A DNA stretch of 64,000 nt from Duncaniella muris (GCF_003024805.1 NZ_PUEC01000006.1:1-64000), one strand, 5' to 3'; shown: positions 8,126 through 16,392, counted from the stretch's first letter. The notes: a model not told the origin generated them from the sequence alone. A program made the numbers and translations.

Positions 8126-8517
8126 ATGCTGTCGGGAGTATTACGATAGGTTTTGATAAGCGACAAAATAAAGTCCCGGCATTCGTATATGTCCCGGAAA
8201 AGTTGGACAAGGTTCTCATTTGTTGAACCTCTGTTTAGAATGGATGAACAAAATTTGGCGATGCGATTGAGATTCTCGGCTATGCCCTGAAGATCTCTTA
8301 TCGCCTTTACGTCTTTGGGTTTTAGACGCTCCGTCACCGTACAATGGATTGATGCCTGACGGATATATTCCGAACGGTTCAATCCAGCAACAATTGCCTT
8401 GTTCATCATTATCTCATATTTGTCGAGGCCGTATTTCACCGGAACAACGATTGACTTTCGTTCCTCGGCGGGTAGTTTGGGTCGACCTTTGGAAGGTCGG
8501 GAATTGTATCTTCTCAT
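8122..8517 (-). CDS. MobC-like relaxosome accessory protein
   Basis: This 131-residue basic protein begins with a proline-rich basic tail (RPSKGRPKLPAEERKS). A ribbon-helix-helix-like strand, IVVPVKYGLDKYEIM, follows, then the RSEYIRQASI helix. The later stretch GIAENLNRIAKFC is characteristic of MobC/mobilization accessory proteins. It should bind oriT and help the relaxase open the strands. It is translationally coupled to the relaxase by a 4-base overlap. The inverted repeats at 8551-8654 lie directly upstream, the expected place for its DNA target. Confidence 0.88.
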   Translation of the reverse strand: MRRYNSRPSKGRPKLPAEERKSIVVPVKYGLDKYEIMMNKAIVAGLNRSEYIRQASIHCTVTERLKPKDVKAIRDLQGIAENLNRIAKFCSSILNRGSTNENLVQLFRDIYECRDFILSLIKTYRNTPDSI

Positions 8518-8550
8518 AATAGCAGTGTGTTTAGAAGTCTGTGACCATCG

Positions 8551-8654
8551 GGAGCGGTTGGGCGAGTCGTTTTCGGATTACTTGTAATACGAAAACATAA
8601 ACTCGCTCCAACCCCAACTGAACACTGACGATAGTTTCGAGCTGCGCGAAACTA
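8551..8654. other. Candidate origin of transfer (oriT)
   Basis: This 190-bp gap before the mobilization genes holds a long imperfect inverted repeat: GGTTGGGCGAGT with CGTTTTCG (8556-8575) against CGAAAAC and ACTCGCTCCAACC (8590-8613). A perfect 8-bp hairpin follows (8632-8639 with 8647-8654). Inverted repeats directly upstream of a MobC/relaxase pair are the usual oriT layout. No nick site can be assigned from sequence alone. Confidence 0.6.
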
Positions 8655-8708
8655 AGCCCGCTTTTAGTGGTCGTGATTAATCATTTTTAGACAGTTGCAA
8701 TCAAACAA

Positions 8709-9119
8709 TCAGAGTTTGCGCCAGATTTCGTGGTCGGCGGCGTAGTCGTCCATGTGGCGGAGAAGCACCGAGTCGATAAAGCCGGAGATGGTGGTGTCGA
8801 TGCCTCCGAGTCGACGAACCATCAACGCGATGCGGTTGTATAGTTCCTTGCTGATGCTTGTCTGCTTTCGCTGGTCAAGTATCTTCGGGGCGAGGTAGGC
8901 TGACTTGTATTCCTCGTACTCCATCTTGCGCTGTTTTATGCCGATGCGCTGTAGTTTCGGCTCGTCTGCTGACAGTAGCGCAACTGTTGTGTTGTTCTCG
9001 GCGGTTGCGTTATCCGCATTGTTGACAGTGGTGTCGCTGTTGGCTTCAACACTATTGTTGAAGATGTTGTCAGTCATTTCGGACGACTGAGTTTCTGTAA
9101 AATTCTTTTTATTACTCAT
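8709..9119 (-). CDS. DUF3408-type mobile-element protein
   Basis: This 136-residue protein has a low-complexity Asn/Thr/Ala-rich N-terminal half (residues 1-55). A charged C-terminal domain follows (KQTSISKELYNRIALMVRRLGG then ISGFIDSVLLRHMDDY), resembling DUF3408 proteins found in Bacteroides mobilizable and conjugative elements. The C-terminal part looks like a ribbon-helix-helix DNA-binding unit. It overlaps the toprim gene by 4 bases, placing it in the replication/mobilization operon. Its exact role is not established; DNA binding near oriT or partitioning is possible. Confidence 0.75.
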   Translation of the reverse strand: MSNKKNFTETQSSEMTDNIFNNSVEANSDTTVNNADNATAENNTTVALLSADEPKLQRIGIKQRKMEYEEYKSAYLAPKILDQRKQTSISKELYNRIALMVRRLGGIDTTISGFIDSVLLRHMDDYAADHEIWRKL

Positions 9120-9988
9120 AATTGTAAATTTTGATTGTTTGTAAAACTTGTTGTCAGATACTCATTCAGGTCATTGCAACCTGAGTAGAGTGTGGAGCGG
9201 TCAATCACCTTTATTTCGAATCGCTCTGTCAACTGACCCAATGCCGTTTTACCTGCAACATCGTTGTCAAGATAGCAATGGATAGCGTTGTAATCCCGCA
9301 GATAGGGGATTGCCTTGTTGACATTGCTGACCGAGTTAAGAATGATTGCGTCCGCTTCGATGATTCCGAGTGTCAGTGCCGACAGATAATCAATGAACCC
9401 TTCAAACACTGCGCACTCCGTTGACGGACCATCGCGTATGCGCCATATCGAGATGTCTTTCGGCGATATGCAACCTTTGAAATATCGGTTGCGTATCTCA
9501 TGGCCGCCTGATCCGTTGGCAAAGGCAACGGCATAGTATCGTTTGCCTCGGCAACTGTAATGAATCTGTTGACAGTGTGCCTTTGAAATCTCCGGTGGAA
9601 TGCCGCGCTCTTGGAGGTATGCGACAAGTGCGTGGCTCTCCAACGGCACTGTTCGGATGTCCTCAAAACTCGGAGCAGTGTGTCGCGTAACGGATGTGGC
9701 AGCGACTGTCTGCACCGATGGCACAGGGCAACTGTCGGCAATGCATCGCAGTAGATGACGCATATCGGTTGACTGATACATCTCGGCTGCAAGGTCGATG
9801 ATGTTGCCTCCTTTACCGATACCGAAGTCATACCAGCAGTTGAGCGTGGCCTCCACCTTGAACGATGGCGTATGCTCCTGTCTCAGCGGCGACTTATACC
9901 AAAGTTTGTCTCCACACCGTCTTACCGGCTCATGTCCGAGTCGGGACATGAAGGTGGCTAAAGGAATAGATTCTATCTCTTTGAACAT
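9116..9988 (-). CDS. Toprim primase-like protein with degenerate zinc finger
   Basis: This 290-residue DnaG-like protein of mobile elements starts at the ATG of MFKEIESIPL; the upstream 18 residues in frame do not look conserved. An N-terminal CHC2-like region is recognisable (SPLRQEHTPSFKVE then WYDFGIGKGGNIIDL). Most of the cysteine and histidine zinc ligands of true DnaG are replaced, so it probably does not bind zinc. A toprim domain follows, with an acidic residue in VFEGFIDYLSAL and YLDNDVAG. It likely makes primers or assists strand synthesis after transfer, together with the RepA-like ATPase encoded just upstream. Confidence 0.85.
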   Translation of the reverse strand: MFKEIESIPLATFMSRLGHEPVRRCGDKLWYKSPLRQEHTPSFKVEATLNCWYDFGIGKGGNIIDLAAEMYQSTDMRHLLRCIADSCPVPSVQTVAATSVTRHTAPSFEDIRTVPLESHALVAYLQERGIPPEISKAHCQQIHYSCRGKRYYAVAFANGSGGHEIRNRYFKGCISPKDISIWRIRDGPSTECAVFEGFIDYLSALTLGIIEADAIILNSVSNVNKAIPYLRDYNAIHCYLDNDVAGKTALGQLTERFEIKVIDRSTLYSGCNDLNEYLTTSFTNNQNLQL

Positions 9989-10061
9989 GGTGGTAAAATG
10001 TTTAAGGGTGGCAGTTCGAGTTCGGCTCACATATATACACACCGTACCGAACTAAACTCGA

Positions 10062-11096
10062 TTAGTAGTAGAAGTCGCGGTTAAACTGATAGGCTCCCTT
10101 CTCCTTGACAATCATCCGCTTGTTCATCAGGAAGGTCTTCAGTTTGGTGACCTTGCCGTCGCCATACGGATAGCCGCAAGATGCGTATGCCGCCTTGATT
10201 TTATCCTCGCAGTTCTGACAGCCTTTGATGGCTCCGTCGGCGAAGGCGAGTTCAAGAGCTTCGCGGTGCCGGTCGGGTGACAGCTCGTTGTAAGAGAACA
10301 CCTGCTGTTTGGCGGATTTACCGAAGGTGTGGTTCTCTACAATCTCCGGCAGACCGTAGTCATTGATCCTAAAAGCGAATGGCGCGAAGTCCATTGACCG
10401 GATACATGATGCCGACACCTCGGTCACTTCATCATCTGTCGTGCTTTTGGAAACCTGCAATACGGTCTCGGCTTTGTTGTTTAGCTCCGTGCCGACATGA
10501 CCGCGCACATTGTCATCGCTCTTGTTGAGATGCAGGACAGTGTGGATGTGTATCTGATACTTGTCCGTCCACTCCATCAGCTTGTTGATGAGCCTTGATG
10601 ATTCGGTAGCATTGTTGATGTCGAACATCAGGTCGCGTACACCATCTATGATTACCAGACCGACATTGGGTGTTGTGGCAATCGCCCGGTCGATAATCTC
10701 CAGCCTTATATCGGGCACTTGTGCCCTGAGCTGGGCAAAGATAAGATTGTCGGGATGACGGTCGAGCGGCAGACCGGCGAGTTGCAATGCCCGGCGAATC
10801 ACCTTCTGACAATGATAGGGACTCTGTTCGGTGTCGAAGTAGAGGACAGTCCGCTTGTTGTCGGGAAATTCGGCTACATACCGCAACACCTCGCCGTTCA
10901 TCAGCGCAGCCGCAACGATAGCACTTACATTGAAAGTCTTCTTGCTCTTTGCTTTCCCGGTCGATGCCGAGAAGTTCCCGAGTGTGCCGATTACGGAGCC
11001 GTTGCAAAAGAGAACCTCCGGTGCCACGGCAATCTCGTCCGTCACTCTGATTTGCGAGGCCTGCCACAGAGCATCCAAATCCTTGGCATCCATCAT
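10062..11096 (-). CDS. RepA-like RecA-fold ATPase/helicase
   Basis: This 344-residue AAA/RecA-fold ATPase resembles RepA-type hexameric helicases carried by Bacteroidales mobilizable elements. The P-loop is unusual: GKAKSKKT (about residues 47-54) instead of GxxxxGKT. Walker B reads LVIIDGVRDLMFD, and a downstream RGHVGTELNNKAE motif is typical of the family. The ATG at 11096 is chosen because it gives a 4-base overlap with the HTH gene, matching the other junctions in this operon; an in-frame ATG at 11123 would add nine residues. It probably unwinds element DNA for replication with the toprim protein. Confidence 0.82.
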   Translation of the reverse strand: MMDAKDLDALWQASQIRVTDEIAVAPEVLFCNGSVIGTLGNFSASTGKAKSKKTFNVSAIVAAALMNGEVLRYVAEFPDNKRTVLYFDTEQSPYHCQKVIRRALQLAGLPLDRHPDNLIFAQLRAQVPDIRLEIIDRAIATTPNVGLVIIDGVRDLMFDINNATESSRLINKLMEWTDKYQIHIHTVLHLNKSDDNVRGHVGTELNNKAETVLQVSKSTTDDEVTEVSASCIRSMDFAPFAFRINDYGLPEIVENHTFGKSAKQQVFSYNELSPDRHREALELAFADGAIKGCQNCEDKIKAAYASCGYPYGDGKVTKLKTFLMNKRMIVKEKGAYQFNRDFYY

Positions 11097-11404
11097 CGTT
11101 TGCCGCGCTGAATGATGAGACATTCCACATCTGCCTGACGGTAATAGACCTTGCGGCCGATTTTTACAGGCTCGATGTATTTCTTCCTCTCCCAGTTCCA
11201 GAGCGTGGTGGGACAGATGTTGAATTTCTCCAGCACCTCTGCTTTGGGCAGAAGTTTTTCCTGCGACTGTTTCACCATCGGCGAGAACAGTGCCTCCTTC
11301 GCCTCGCTGATAAAATGGTCGGCAAACTCCACAAGGTCTTCGATTTTTATGTTGAGGGTAAGACCGGTAACCCCACTCTTGACGAGTTCAATAATGTTAT
11401 TCAT
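11093..11404 (-). CDS. Excisionase-like helix-turn-helix protein
   Basis: This 103-residue protein has a C-terminal MerR/excisionase-type winged helix (about residues 52-100). It reads LPKAEVLEKFNICPTTLWNWE followed by the wing IGRKVYYRQADVE. The N-terminal half is a helical stretch without a recognised domain. Proteins of this type in Bacteroidales elements act as recombination directionality factors or regulators of the mobilization operon. It is the first gene of the operon running left to the relaxase, so it may also control that operon. The large non-coding region directly upstream (11405-12715) would contain its promoter and binding sites. Confidence 0.82.
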   Translation of the reverse strand: MNNIIELVKSGVTGLTLNIKIEDLVEFADHFISEAKEALFSPMVKQSQEKLLPKAEVLEKFNICPTTLWNWERKKYIEPVKIGRKVYYRQADVECLIIQRGKR

Positions 11405-12715
11405 ACAAGTTTTTGTTCCGCCGGATGATGGAAGGCATGGAGCGATGGCGGATTTAGGTCATCCCATACCTTTCGTCACGATTGACGTGGATTAGTGGTC
11501 TTTCCGATTTGAAAACAGGCATGGCGATAGCGTTCTCGACTCACTTGGGTCAAGGCAAATGACATGACAATATCAAATACGGAAGTGGGAAGTGGCCATT
11601 AAAACGATGTACATTCCGTGGGCTCTCTGGCTCTCCCAAAGCCTCAAGCATTACTGGGAACAAAATTTACGGCTTCTTCTTTGCCAAAGGAAGAAGGCTG
11701 GCGCTTAACCCTGCGCGGGTCATGAATAGTCGGTCATCTGCCTTCGGTCTCCGGATACCGTCAACATTCTGACCATTGGTTGGTCGCAGAGGTGTCGGAT
11801 TACGAATCCGGTTCTCCCCGCTTTTACTCGACAAACATACCGCCAAGTGAGATTGTTTCGCCTCTCGATACCGGTTTCCCGATATTTCCGAGATTTTGAT
11901 CAACATTGCCCAACATTTTTATTTCGGGCGATTTTCAATGAGAATAATCTCATCAGCGGATTGTCTGCCAGTCTATCATTATAACTATCAAATTTGCATT
12001 TTGTTCACACAAATAATTGATATATAGACGGTTGTCTGCCGTTGTCCGGCTTTTGTCTGATGTTGAGTCAGACCTTGCGACAAGATTAGACCAGATTAAA
12101 CCAGATTATCAGATACGATAGAATCTCCAAACGGTCAAATGTTAAAATTCAAATGTCCGATAATTTTTTTTCGTTGAGACACCCTTTTTGACCATGATAA
12201 CGGGTACCACTCCGTTATCAGCATCCCACCTCAGAATTCCAGCGATAGCGTCTTTGACAACACCACCATCATCAGACTGCACCAAAACAGTATTCAGTGG
12301 CAGTCAGTATCAGGAGTCACGCATCTGATTGACCTGCGTCTGATATTGCAACATCGGCAATATGTTGATAGTTTGCAACAAATCAGACACTTCCCCAACG
12401 TGCCCCAATCTTTCCTCAACATGTCCCAACAAATTTTTCATGTCTGAACCATCGGGTGTAATCGGGTGTTGATTGATTCATCCTGAATTCGGACTCTCAG
12501 TCGGAACAATCGGCTTTAGCAAGACCTCCGTCTCAGCAACCATCCATCAGTCCAACACCTGTTCCGCTTGCATTGCTCACGCAATTTCGCCGAGTAATCA
12601 ACGTGAAACAACTTTAATACAAACTTGAACAACAAAAGCCCCGACCGCCACGTCACATCGACGCAGCAGCCGGGGCATATATCACAGACACATTATGCCA
12701 GATAATCGGAGTTAG
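11405..12715. other. 1.3-kb non-coding region, candidate replication origin
   Basis: No convincing gene is seen; a 79-codon minus-strand frame at 11667-11906 has a protein-like sequence but no clear homology. The region contains three tandem 10-bp repeats (AGATTAGACC, AGATTAAACC, AGATTATCAG at 12083-12112). Before these, GTTGTCTGCC/GTTGTCCGGC-type repeats lie near 12029-12058. A small hairpin around 12345-12365 and C-rich CCCCAA/CCCAAC repeats near 12393-12430 are also present. Short tandem repeats next to RepA-like and toprim genes suggest an origin for the excised circle. That function is inferred. Confidence 0.5.
12083..12112 (+). repeat. Three tandem 10-bp iteron-like repeats
   Basis: AGATTAGACC, AGATTAAACC and AGATTATCAG lie head to tail in an AT-rich setting. 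They are about 680 bp upstream of the excisionase/RepA operon. Iterons of one helical turn commonly bind replication initiators. Confidence 0.5.
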
Positions 12716-13516
12716 TTATTGTTGTTTTCCATTCCTAACCTTACGTTGCAAAGCCATTAGAAATGAATCGTAGCTTGTTTTTCGATGTAGTTTAACATAC
12801 GTGGAATAACCTTCATTGAGCAATCGCGTGTATTGGGTTGCTTTATATTCATTATATAATGGCATTCCTGTCTTTGGATGAATCAGGTTCCCGAAATCTT
12901 CAAATGCGTGTATCTTACAGGGAATCTTTTCTTTGTGAATCAAGAAAGAAATAAACTGTTCGAGATCATCGATACTTGTAATATGAGAGCTATCATCAGT
13001 ATATTTATTTTCTTTATGTAAGGTATCAGTAACAGGCAGTTTTCCCCTCCACTTCCAATTTATAATCTCTCTGCCGCTTAAATCTGTAGTGCATAGAGGT
13101 TTCATATAGTATGTACTAGATTTGGAAAAATATATTGTCACATCCTTAATCCAGCCACAACTTTTAACATCATTCCACACAATTGATATTTTAGAAGCCA
13201 CGGATACATCATCCAAGCCGGCTATTCTCTTTTTGAAGTCGACCCAAATGCCTATCATAAGAAAATCACATGAACCCTTATCAACTGTCTTATAGTTGGG
13301 ATCGAAATACTTGTTATTATGATAGTGTTCTATATCTACAACATTATCATAACCAAATCCCTTTTGTAAAGAGCTTCTTAATGGGAGATAAGATTTCTCT
13401 TCTTTCAGCAGTGTCTCTATAATTTTGATAGCTCTATCGAATACCAAGTCATCAAATATTTGCTCATAAAATCTTGACTGCTCTTCTGTCGGGTTGATTG
13501 ATGATACTTTAGGCAT
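12716..13516 (-). CDS. Unrecognised cargo protein at the right end
   Basis: This 266-residue, mainly soluble protein has no signal peptide. It has many aromatic and charged residues and mixed alpha/beta character. Stretches such as GSCDFLMIGIWVDFKKRIAG (about 83-102) and IHPKTGMPLYNEYKATQYTRLLNEGYSTY (late part) look well formed, but I recognise no family. It is AT-rich like the restriction cassette and unlike the mobilization genes. It is the last gene before the right arm repeat and attachment site, a usual place for variable cargo. The start at 13516 is the only plausible ATG at the beginning of the conserved-looking part. A defence or anti-defence role is possible but unsupported. Confidence 0.65.
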   Translation of the reverse strand: MPKVSSINPTEEQSRFYEQIFDDLVFDRAIKIIETLLKEEKSYLPLRSSLQKGFGYDNVVDIEHYHNNKYFDPNYKTVDKGSCDFLMIGIWVDFKKRIAGLDDVSVASKISIVWNDVKSCGWIKDVTIYFSKSSTYYMKPLCTTDLSGREIINWKWRGKLPVTDTLHKENKYTDDSSHITSIDDLEQFISFLIHKEKIPCKIHAFEDFGNLIHPKTGMPLYNEYKATQYTRLLNEGYSTYVKLHRKTSYDSFLMALQRKVRNGKQQ

Positions 13517-13645
13517 ATCTTGAAGGAATCCTGAAATGGAGTGAAAATGGAGTGTACTAATAAAAGTTAAAGAATTTAATTTCGGTTTATTTAATATGCG
13601 TCATGACGGTTGATTTCGGTTTAAATCGGGGGTTGCGCGGAGGTC

Positions 13646-13666
13646 GGTTGACACCGCGTTGACACG
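13646..13666 (+). repeat. Arm-type recombinase-site candidate, right end
   Basis: A 21-base copy of the motif at 445-465 with one mismatch, again with two GTTGACAC units 11 bp apart and in the same orientation. It ends 54 bases before the right attachment repeat. Confidence 0.6.
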
Positions 13667-13680
13667 GAGTGAAACTGAAA

Positions 13681-13713
13681 ATCGCAAGTGATTGAGAAAT
13701 AATCACTTGCGAT
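13681..13713 (-). terminator. Element-borne terminator for tRNA-Leu
   Basis: Perfect 13-bp inverted repeat (13681-13693 with 13701-13713, 7-base loop) right after the tRNA 3' end on the minus strand, followed by TTTC. It lies inside the element, so integration replaces the tRNA gene's original terminator. Confidence 0.65.
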
Positions 13714-13720
13714 TTCTTGG

Positions 13721-13736
13721 GGTGCCCAGAACAGGA
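13721..13736. repeat. Right attachment-site repeat (attR)
   Basis: Same 16 bases as 281-296. Here they form the 3' end of the intact tRNA-Leu gene, so the tRNA stays functional after integration. Confidence 0.88.
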
Positions 13737-13803
13737 CTCGAACCTGCACGCCTCGCAGCACTCGCACCTGAAACGAGCGCGTCTACCATTCCGCCACCTG
13801 GGC
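13721..13803 (-). tRNA. tRNA-Leu (anticodon CAG)
   Basis: The 7-bp acceptor stem GCCCAGG pairs with TCTGGGC (one G-U), followed by A and an encoded CC. The anticodon stem CTCGT/GCGAG encloses the loop TTCAGGT, giving anticodon CAG, which reads CUG codons. A long variable arm typical of leucine tRNAs and a T arm with the loop TTCGAGT are present. It is the integration target of the element to its left, and its last 16 bases are duplicated at 281-296. Confidence 0.95.
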
Positions 13804-14395
13804 TTTTCGGAGGACAAAGGTAAGCATCTTTTTTCATTCCTCCAAATTTTTTCGGCTTTTCAATATGTTTTTTTCTTACTTTTTTCTTGTTACTTTGTTT
13901 TTTACCGCTTATTAACAGTATCTATTCTCTTGTTATGCAACAACTTATACAGACATCTTTTACTATATTCATCCGCCATTATTCCTGCCGACTGCTTTTC
14001 CCGGAACAATGCAAGGTGATTAATCACTAACAATCAACCTATTTCACACACCCAACAGTCCTGACTGACTCGATTCAACCTCTTTTCAAGACTGATCTTC
14101 ATGTTTCGTTCTCTATTTTTATCTCTTCCTTGCTCTGATTTTTTCACTACTCCAATACTCTATCTATGGCGATTCTCTCGCTGCGCGATTTTGTTTTTAC
14201 ACCTTAATTATATATTGGGAGCCAAGCATTGTTGACAATTGTTTTATGGTAGCAATGGCGACCTTTAAGGCCTTTAATTCTTTTTGTGTTTCTCTTGTCG
14301 GTGTTTTTTTGTATTTTTGGCAGCATTTTCCCGATAATCATAAGTTTATCACCAGTCACCGCACTGCAGTCATTTTTCATTCCCGTCAATTAACG
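13804..14395. other. AT-rich intergenic region
   Basis: About 590 bases between the tRNA gene and the PKD lipoprotein. It must hold the tRNA promoter near 13804-13850 (minus strand) and the lipoprotein promoter (plus strand), but no clear TAnnTTTG match is seen. Short frames here have no protein-like features. Confidence 0.4.
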
Positions 14396-16090
14396 ATGAA
14401 ATCAAATATCTTTTACCTCCTCCTATCTTTTCTCTGCCTCAACAGCCTCTTCGCCTGCAATACCGACAAAGACCTGATGGCGCCTGACCGTAGCCCGATT
14501 TCTGTTTCGTTTGACAATGAATCCGGCGTCTACGAGCTCAAAACCGGCCGTCAGCTTACGGTCACGCCCATTGTGACCAACGCAGTCAATCCGCGCTACA
14601 AGTGGGTCGACGACCGCGGAACGACCGTGGCTTCCGGTTTGACCCTGAGTTTTTCGTCACAGACAGAGGGTGTGTTCTATTTCACTTTCTGCGTTGATGC
14701 CGACAACGGTTCGGCCCGTGAAGAGATACGCATTGATGTGCTTTCTATGGTGATTCCAACCGTCACTCTGCCTTCGGAGATGCAGACCACCGTGGGCCGT
14801 GAGCTTACAATCACTCCTGCAGTCAGCACCGGGGGCGATGAATCGGCCGCCTATGAGTGGCAACTCGACGATACTGCTGTCAGCTCCGACACGGTGTTCA
14901 CCTTCCATGCCGACAAGGAGGGCTCCTACACTCTCCGCCTGACGGTCAGCAACTCTGACGGAAGCGGATCTGCGGAAATGAAAATCAACGTCACAAGCGG
15001 CCAGGACCTGTCGGTAAGCTTTCCGCGCTCTGAAATCGAGGTTCTCAGCGGACGCACCGTCAGCCTCGCCCCGATCATCCGCGACACCATAGGCCTGACG
15101 AGCTATGAATGGAGCATCGACGGGCGTCTGATAGCCGATGCCAACGGCACAGTCCTCGAATACACGCCTTCTTCACCGGGTCTGTCTACCGTAAGTTTGA
15201 AAGTCACAGACTCAAACACCAGCCGCGCGGCATCTGTCAGCGTCAACTGCCTCCAGGCCACCGAAGCCGACCGCTACCGCCCGGCCACTGCATCAAGCTC
15301 CGCCGACCGCGTCACCGTCTATGAATTCCGGCCCGCTCCCGGACAGTTCATCCATCAGATCAGCGCGACAACCGCCACCGAAGCCTGCCGCGAAGCCGAG
15401 CGGCGCCTCGCCAACAACCAGACCGTCTCGCTCGGAGCATTCGGCGGATACATCACCGTCGGTTTCGACCACAGCGTCAGAAATATCAGCAGCGACTACG
15501 ACTTTGCCATAGCCGGCAACTCATTCCGCACCAGCAACGAGCCCGGAATAGTCTGGGTGATGCAGGACGAAAACGGCAACGGACTGCCCGACGACACCTG
15601 GTATGAACTGCGCGGCAGCGAGACCGACAAGCCTGAGACGCTCTACAACTACTCCGTCACCTACTACCGCCCGACCGCCGCAGGTTCACCGATAGCCTGG
15701 GCCGACAGCGGGAATCTCACCGGAACCCTGACCGTCATGCCATCATGGCCCTCATGGCAAAACACCGGAAGCTACACCCTCAGCGGCACCAGACTTAAAG
15801 CCAGAACCATTTTCTCAACCGAATGGTCAAACGAGCCTTTTGACTGGGGCTATGCCGATAACATGGGCAGCGACCGCCTCACCGACTCCGAAAACCCCGA
15901 TGCCGGCATGAACTACAACTATTTCAAGATCGAAAACGCCATGTCAGCCTCGCGCCGACCGGTGAGTCTTGCCTATATCGACTTCATCAAAGTGCAATGC
16001 GGAGTCAACTCCACAGCCGGCATACTCGGAGAAGTCTCCACCGAAGTCTTCGGCTTCCTCGACTGCACAATGAACAGGCAGGCGGAATAA
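14396..16090 (+). CDS. Surface lipoprotein with PKD-like domains
   Basis: The start at 14396 is chosen because it gives a proper SPII signal (MKSNIFYLLLSFLCLNSLFAC), with the lipid-anchored Cys at residue 21; the frame extends upstream to 14246. The 564-residue protein then has three PKD/Ig-like domains (about 35-105, 110-195 and 200-285, with repeated Y-x-W and GxYxLRLTVS-like patterns). A C-terminal domain of about 250 residues follows, containing DENGNGLPDDTWYE, a likely calcium-binding loop. Similar outer-surface proteins occur in Bacteroidales, but the ligand is unknown. It stands alone between the tRNA and glnS. Confidence 0.8.
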   Translation: MKSNIFYLLLSFLCLNSLFACNTDKDLMAPDRSPISVSFDNESGVYELKTGRQLTVTPIVTNAVNPRYKWVDDRGTTVASGLTLSFSSQTEGVFYFTFCVDADNGSAREEIRIDVLSMVIPTVTLPSEMQTTVGRELTITPAVSTGGDESAAYEWQLDDTAVSSDTVFTFHADKEGSYTLRLTVSNSDGSGSAEMKINVTSGQDLSVSFPRSEIEVLSGRTVSLAPIIRDTIGLTSYEWSIDGRLIADANGTVLEYTPSSPGLSTVSLKVTDSNTSRAASVSVNCLQATEADRYRPATASSSADRVTVYEFRPAPGQFIHQISATTATEACREAERRLANNQTVSLGAFGGYITVGFDHSVRNISSDYDFAIAGNSFRTSNEPGIVWVMQDENGNGLPDDTWYELRGSETDKPETLYNYSVTYYRPTAAGSPIAWADSGNLTGTLTVMPSWPSWQNTGSYTLSGTRLKARTIFSTEWSNEPFDWGYADNMGSDRLTDSENPDAGMNYNYFKIENAMSASRRPVSLAYIDFIKVQCGVNSTAGILGEVSTEVFGFLDCTMNRQAE

Positions 16091-16392
16091 AAAAATTTCG
16101 CTCCGCCCGCATTATCGCACCAAAACGCGGCCCTGACGGCATTACCTTTGCATCATCATCACCAAAATCACCCGCACCCCCGCTCCCCTAACCCTCTCAA
16201 CCGTCACTCCCGCAATGAAAACCCTCACCTCCAGCCATCGCCACCCGCGCCCCACAGTTTCCCCGCAAGCCCTACGCCCCCTACAGTCCATAGCCGAATC
16301 AGCGTATGTGACATGATTTTTTATGCAATTACAAAAATTCTGACTAACTTTGCATTTTAAATCGAACAGAAACTCACAATATAGCCAGAACA
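16091..16392. other. Leader/intergenic region before glnS
   Basis: About 300 bases with two -7-like elements: TACCTTTG near 16143-16150 and TAACTTTG at 16345-16352. The second is close to glnS and is the likely main promoter. Between them is a C- and CA-rich stretch without clear coding signals. Confidence 0.45.
16345..16352 (+). promoter_or_regulatory. -7 promoter element for glnS
   Basis: TAACTTTG matches TAnnTTTG and lies about 40 bases before the glnS ATG. Confidence 0.6.

Larger units (their letters stand above)
281..13736. mobile_element. Integrative and mobilizable element in tRNA-Leu
   Basis: The element is bounded by a perfect 16-bp direct repeat of the tRNA-Leu(CAG) 3' end (281-296 and 13721-13736). 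It has a tyrosine recombinase immediately inside the left border, and relaxase and MobC-like genes, a candidate oriT, toprim and RepA-like genes and an excisionase-like HTH gene inside. No type IV secretion genes are present, so transfer would need a helper conjugative element. The cargo is a restriction-modification cassette, two unrecognised genes linked to it, and a third unrecognised gene at the right end. The cargo genes are clearly more AT-rich than the flanking chromosome. Confidence 0.9.

Noticed and set aside
11667-11906. 79-codon minus-strand frame in the element's non-coding block
   Set aside because: No start context, neighbour coupling or recognised domain. Kept only as a note because the block may be transcribed.
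16148-16360. His-rich frame (four consecutive His) before glnS, resembling an attenuator leader peptide
   Set aside because: It needs a TTG start, and glnS is not a histidine gene. The His run comes from a simple CAT repeat.
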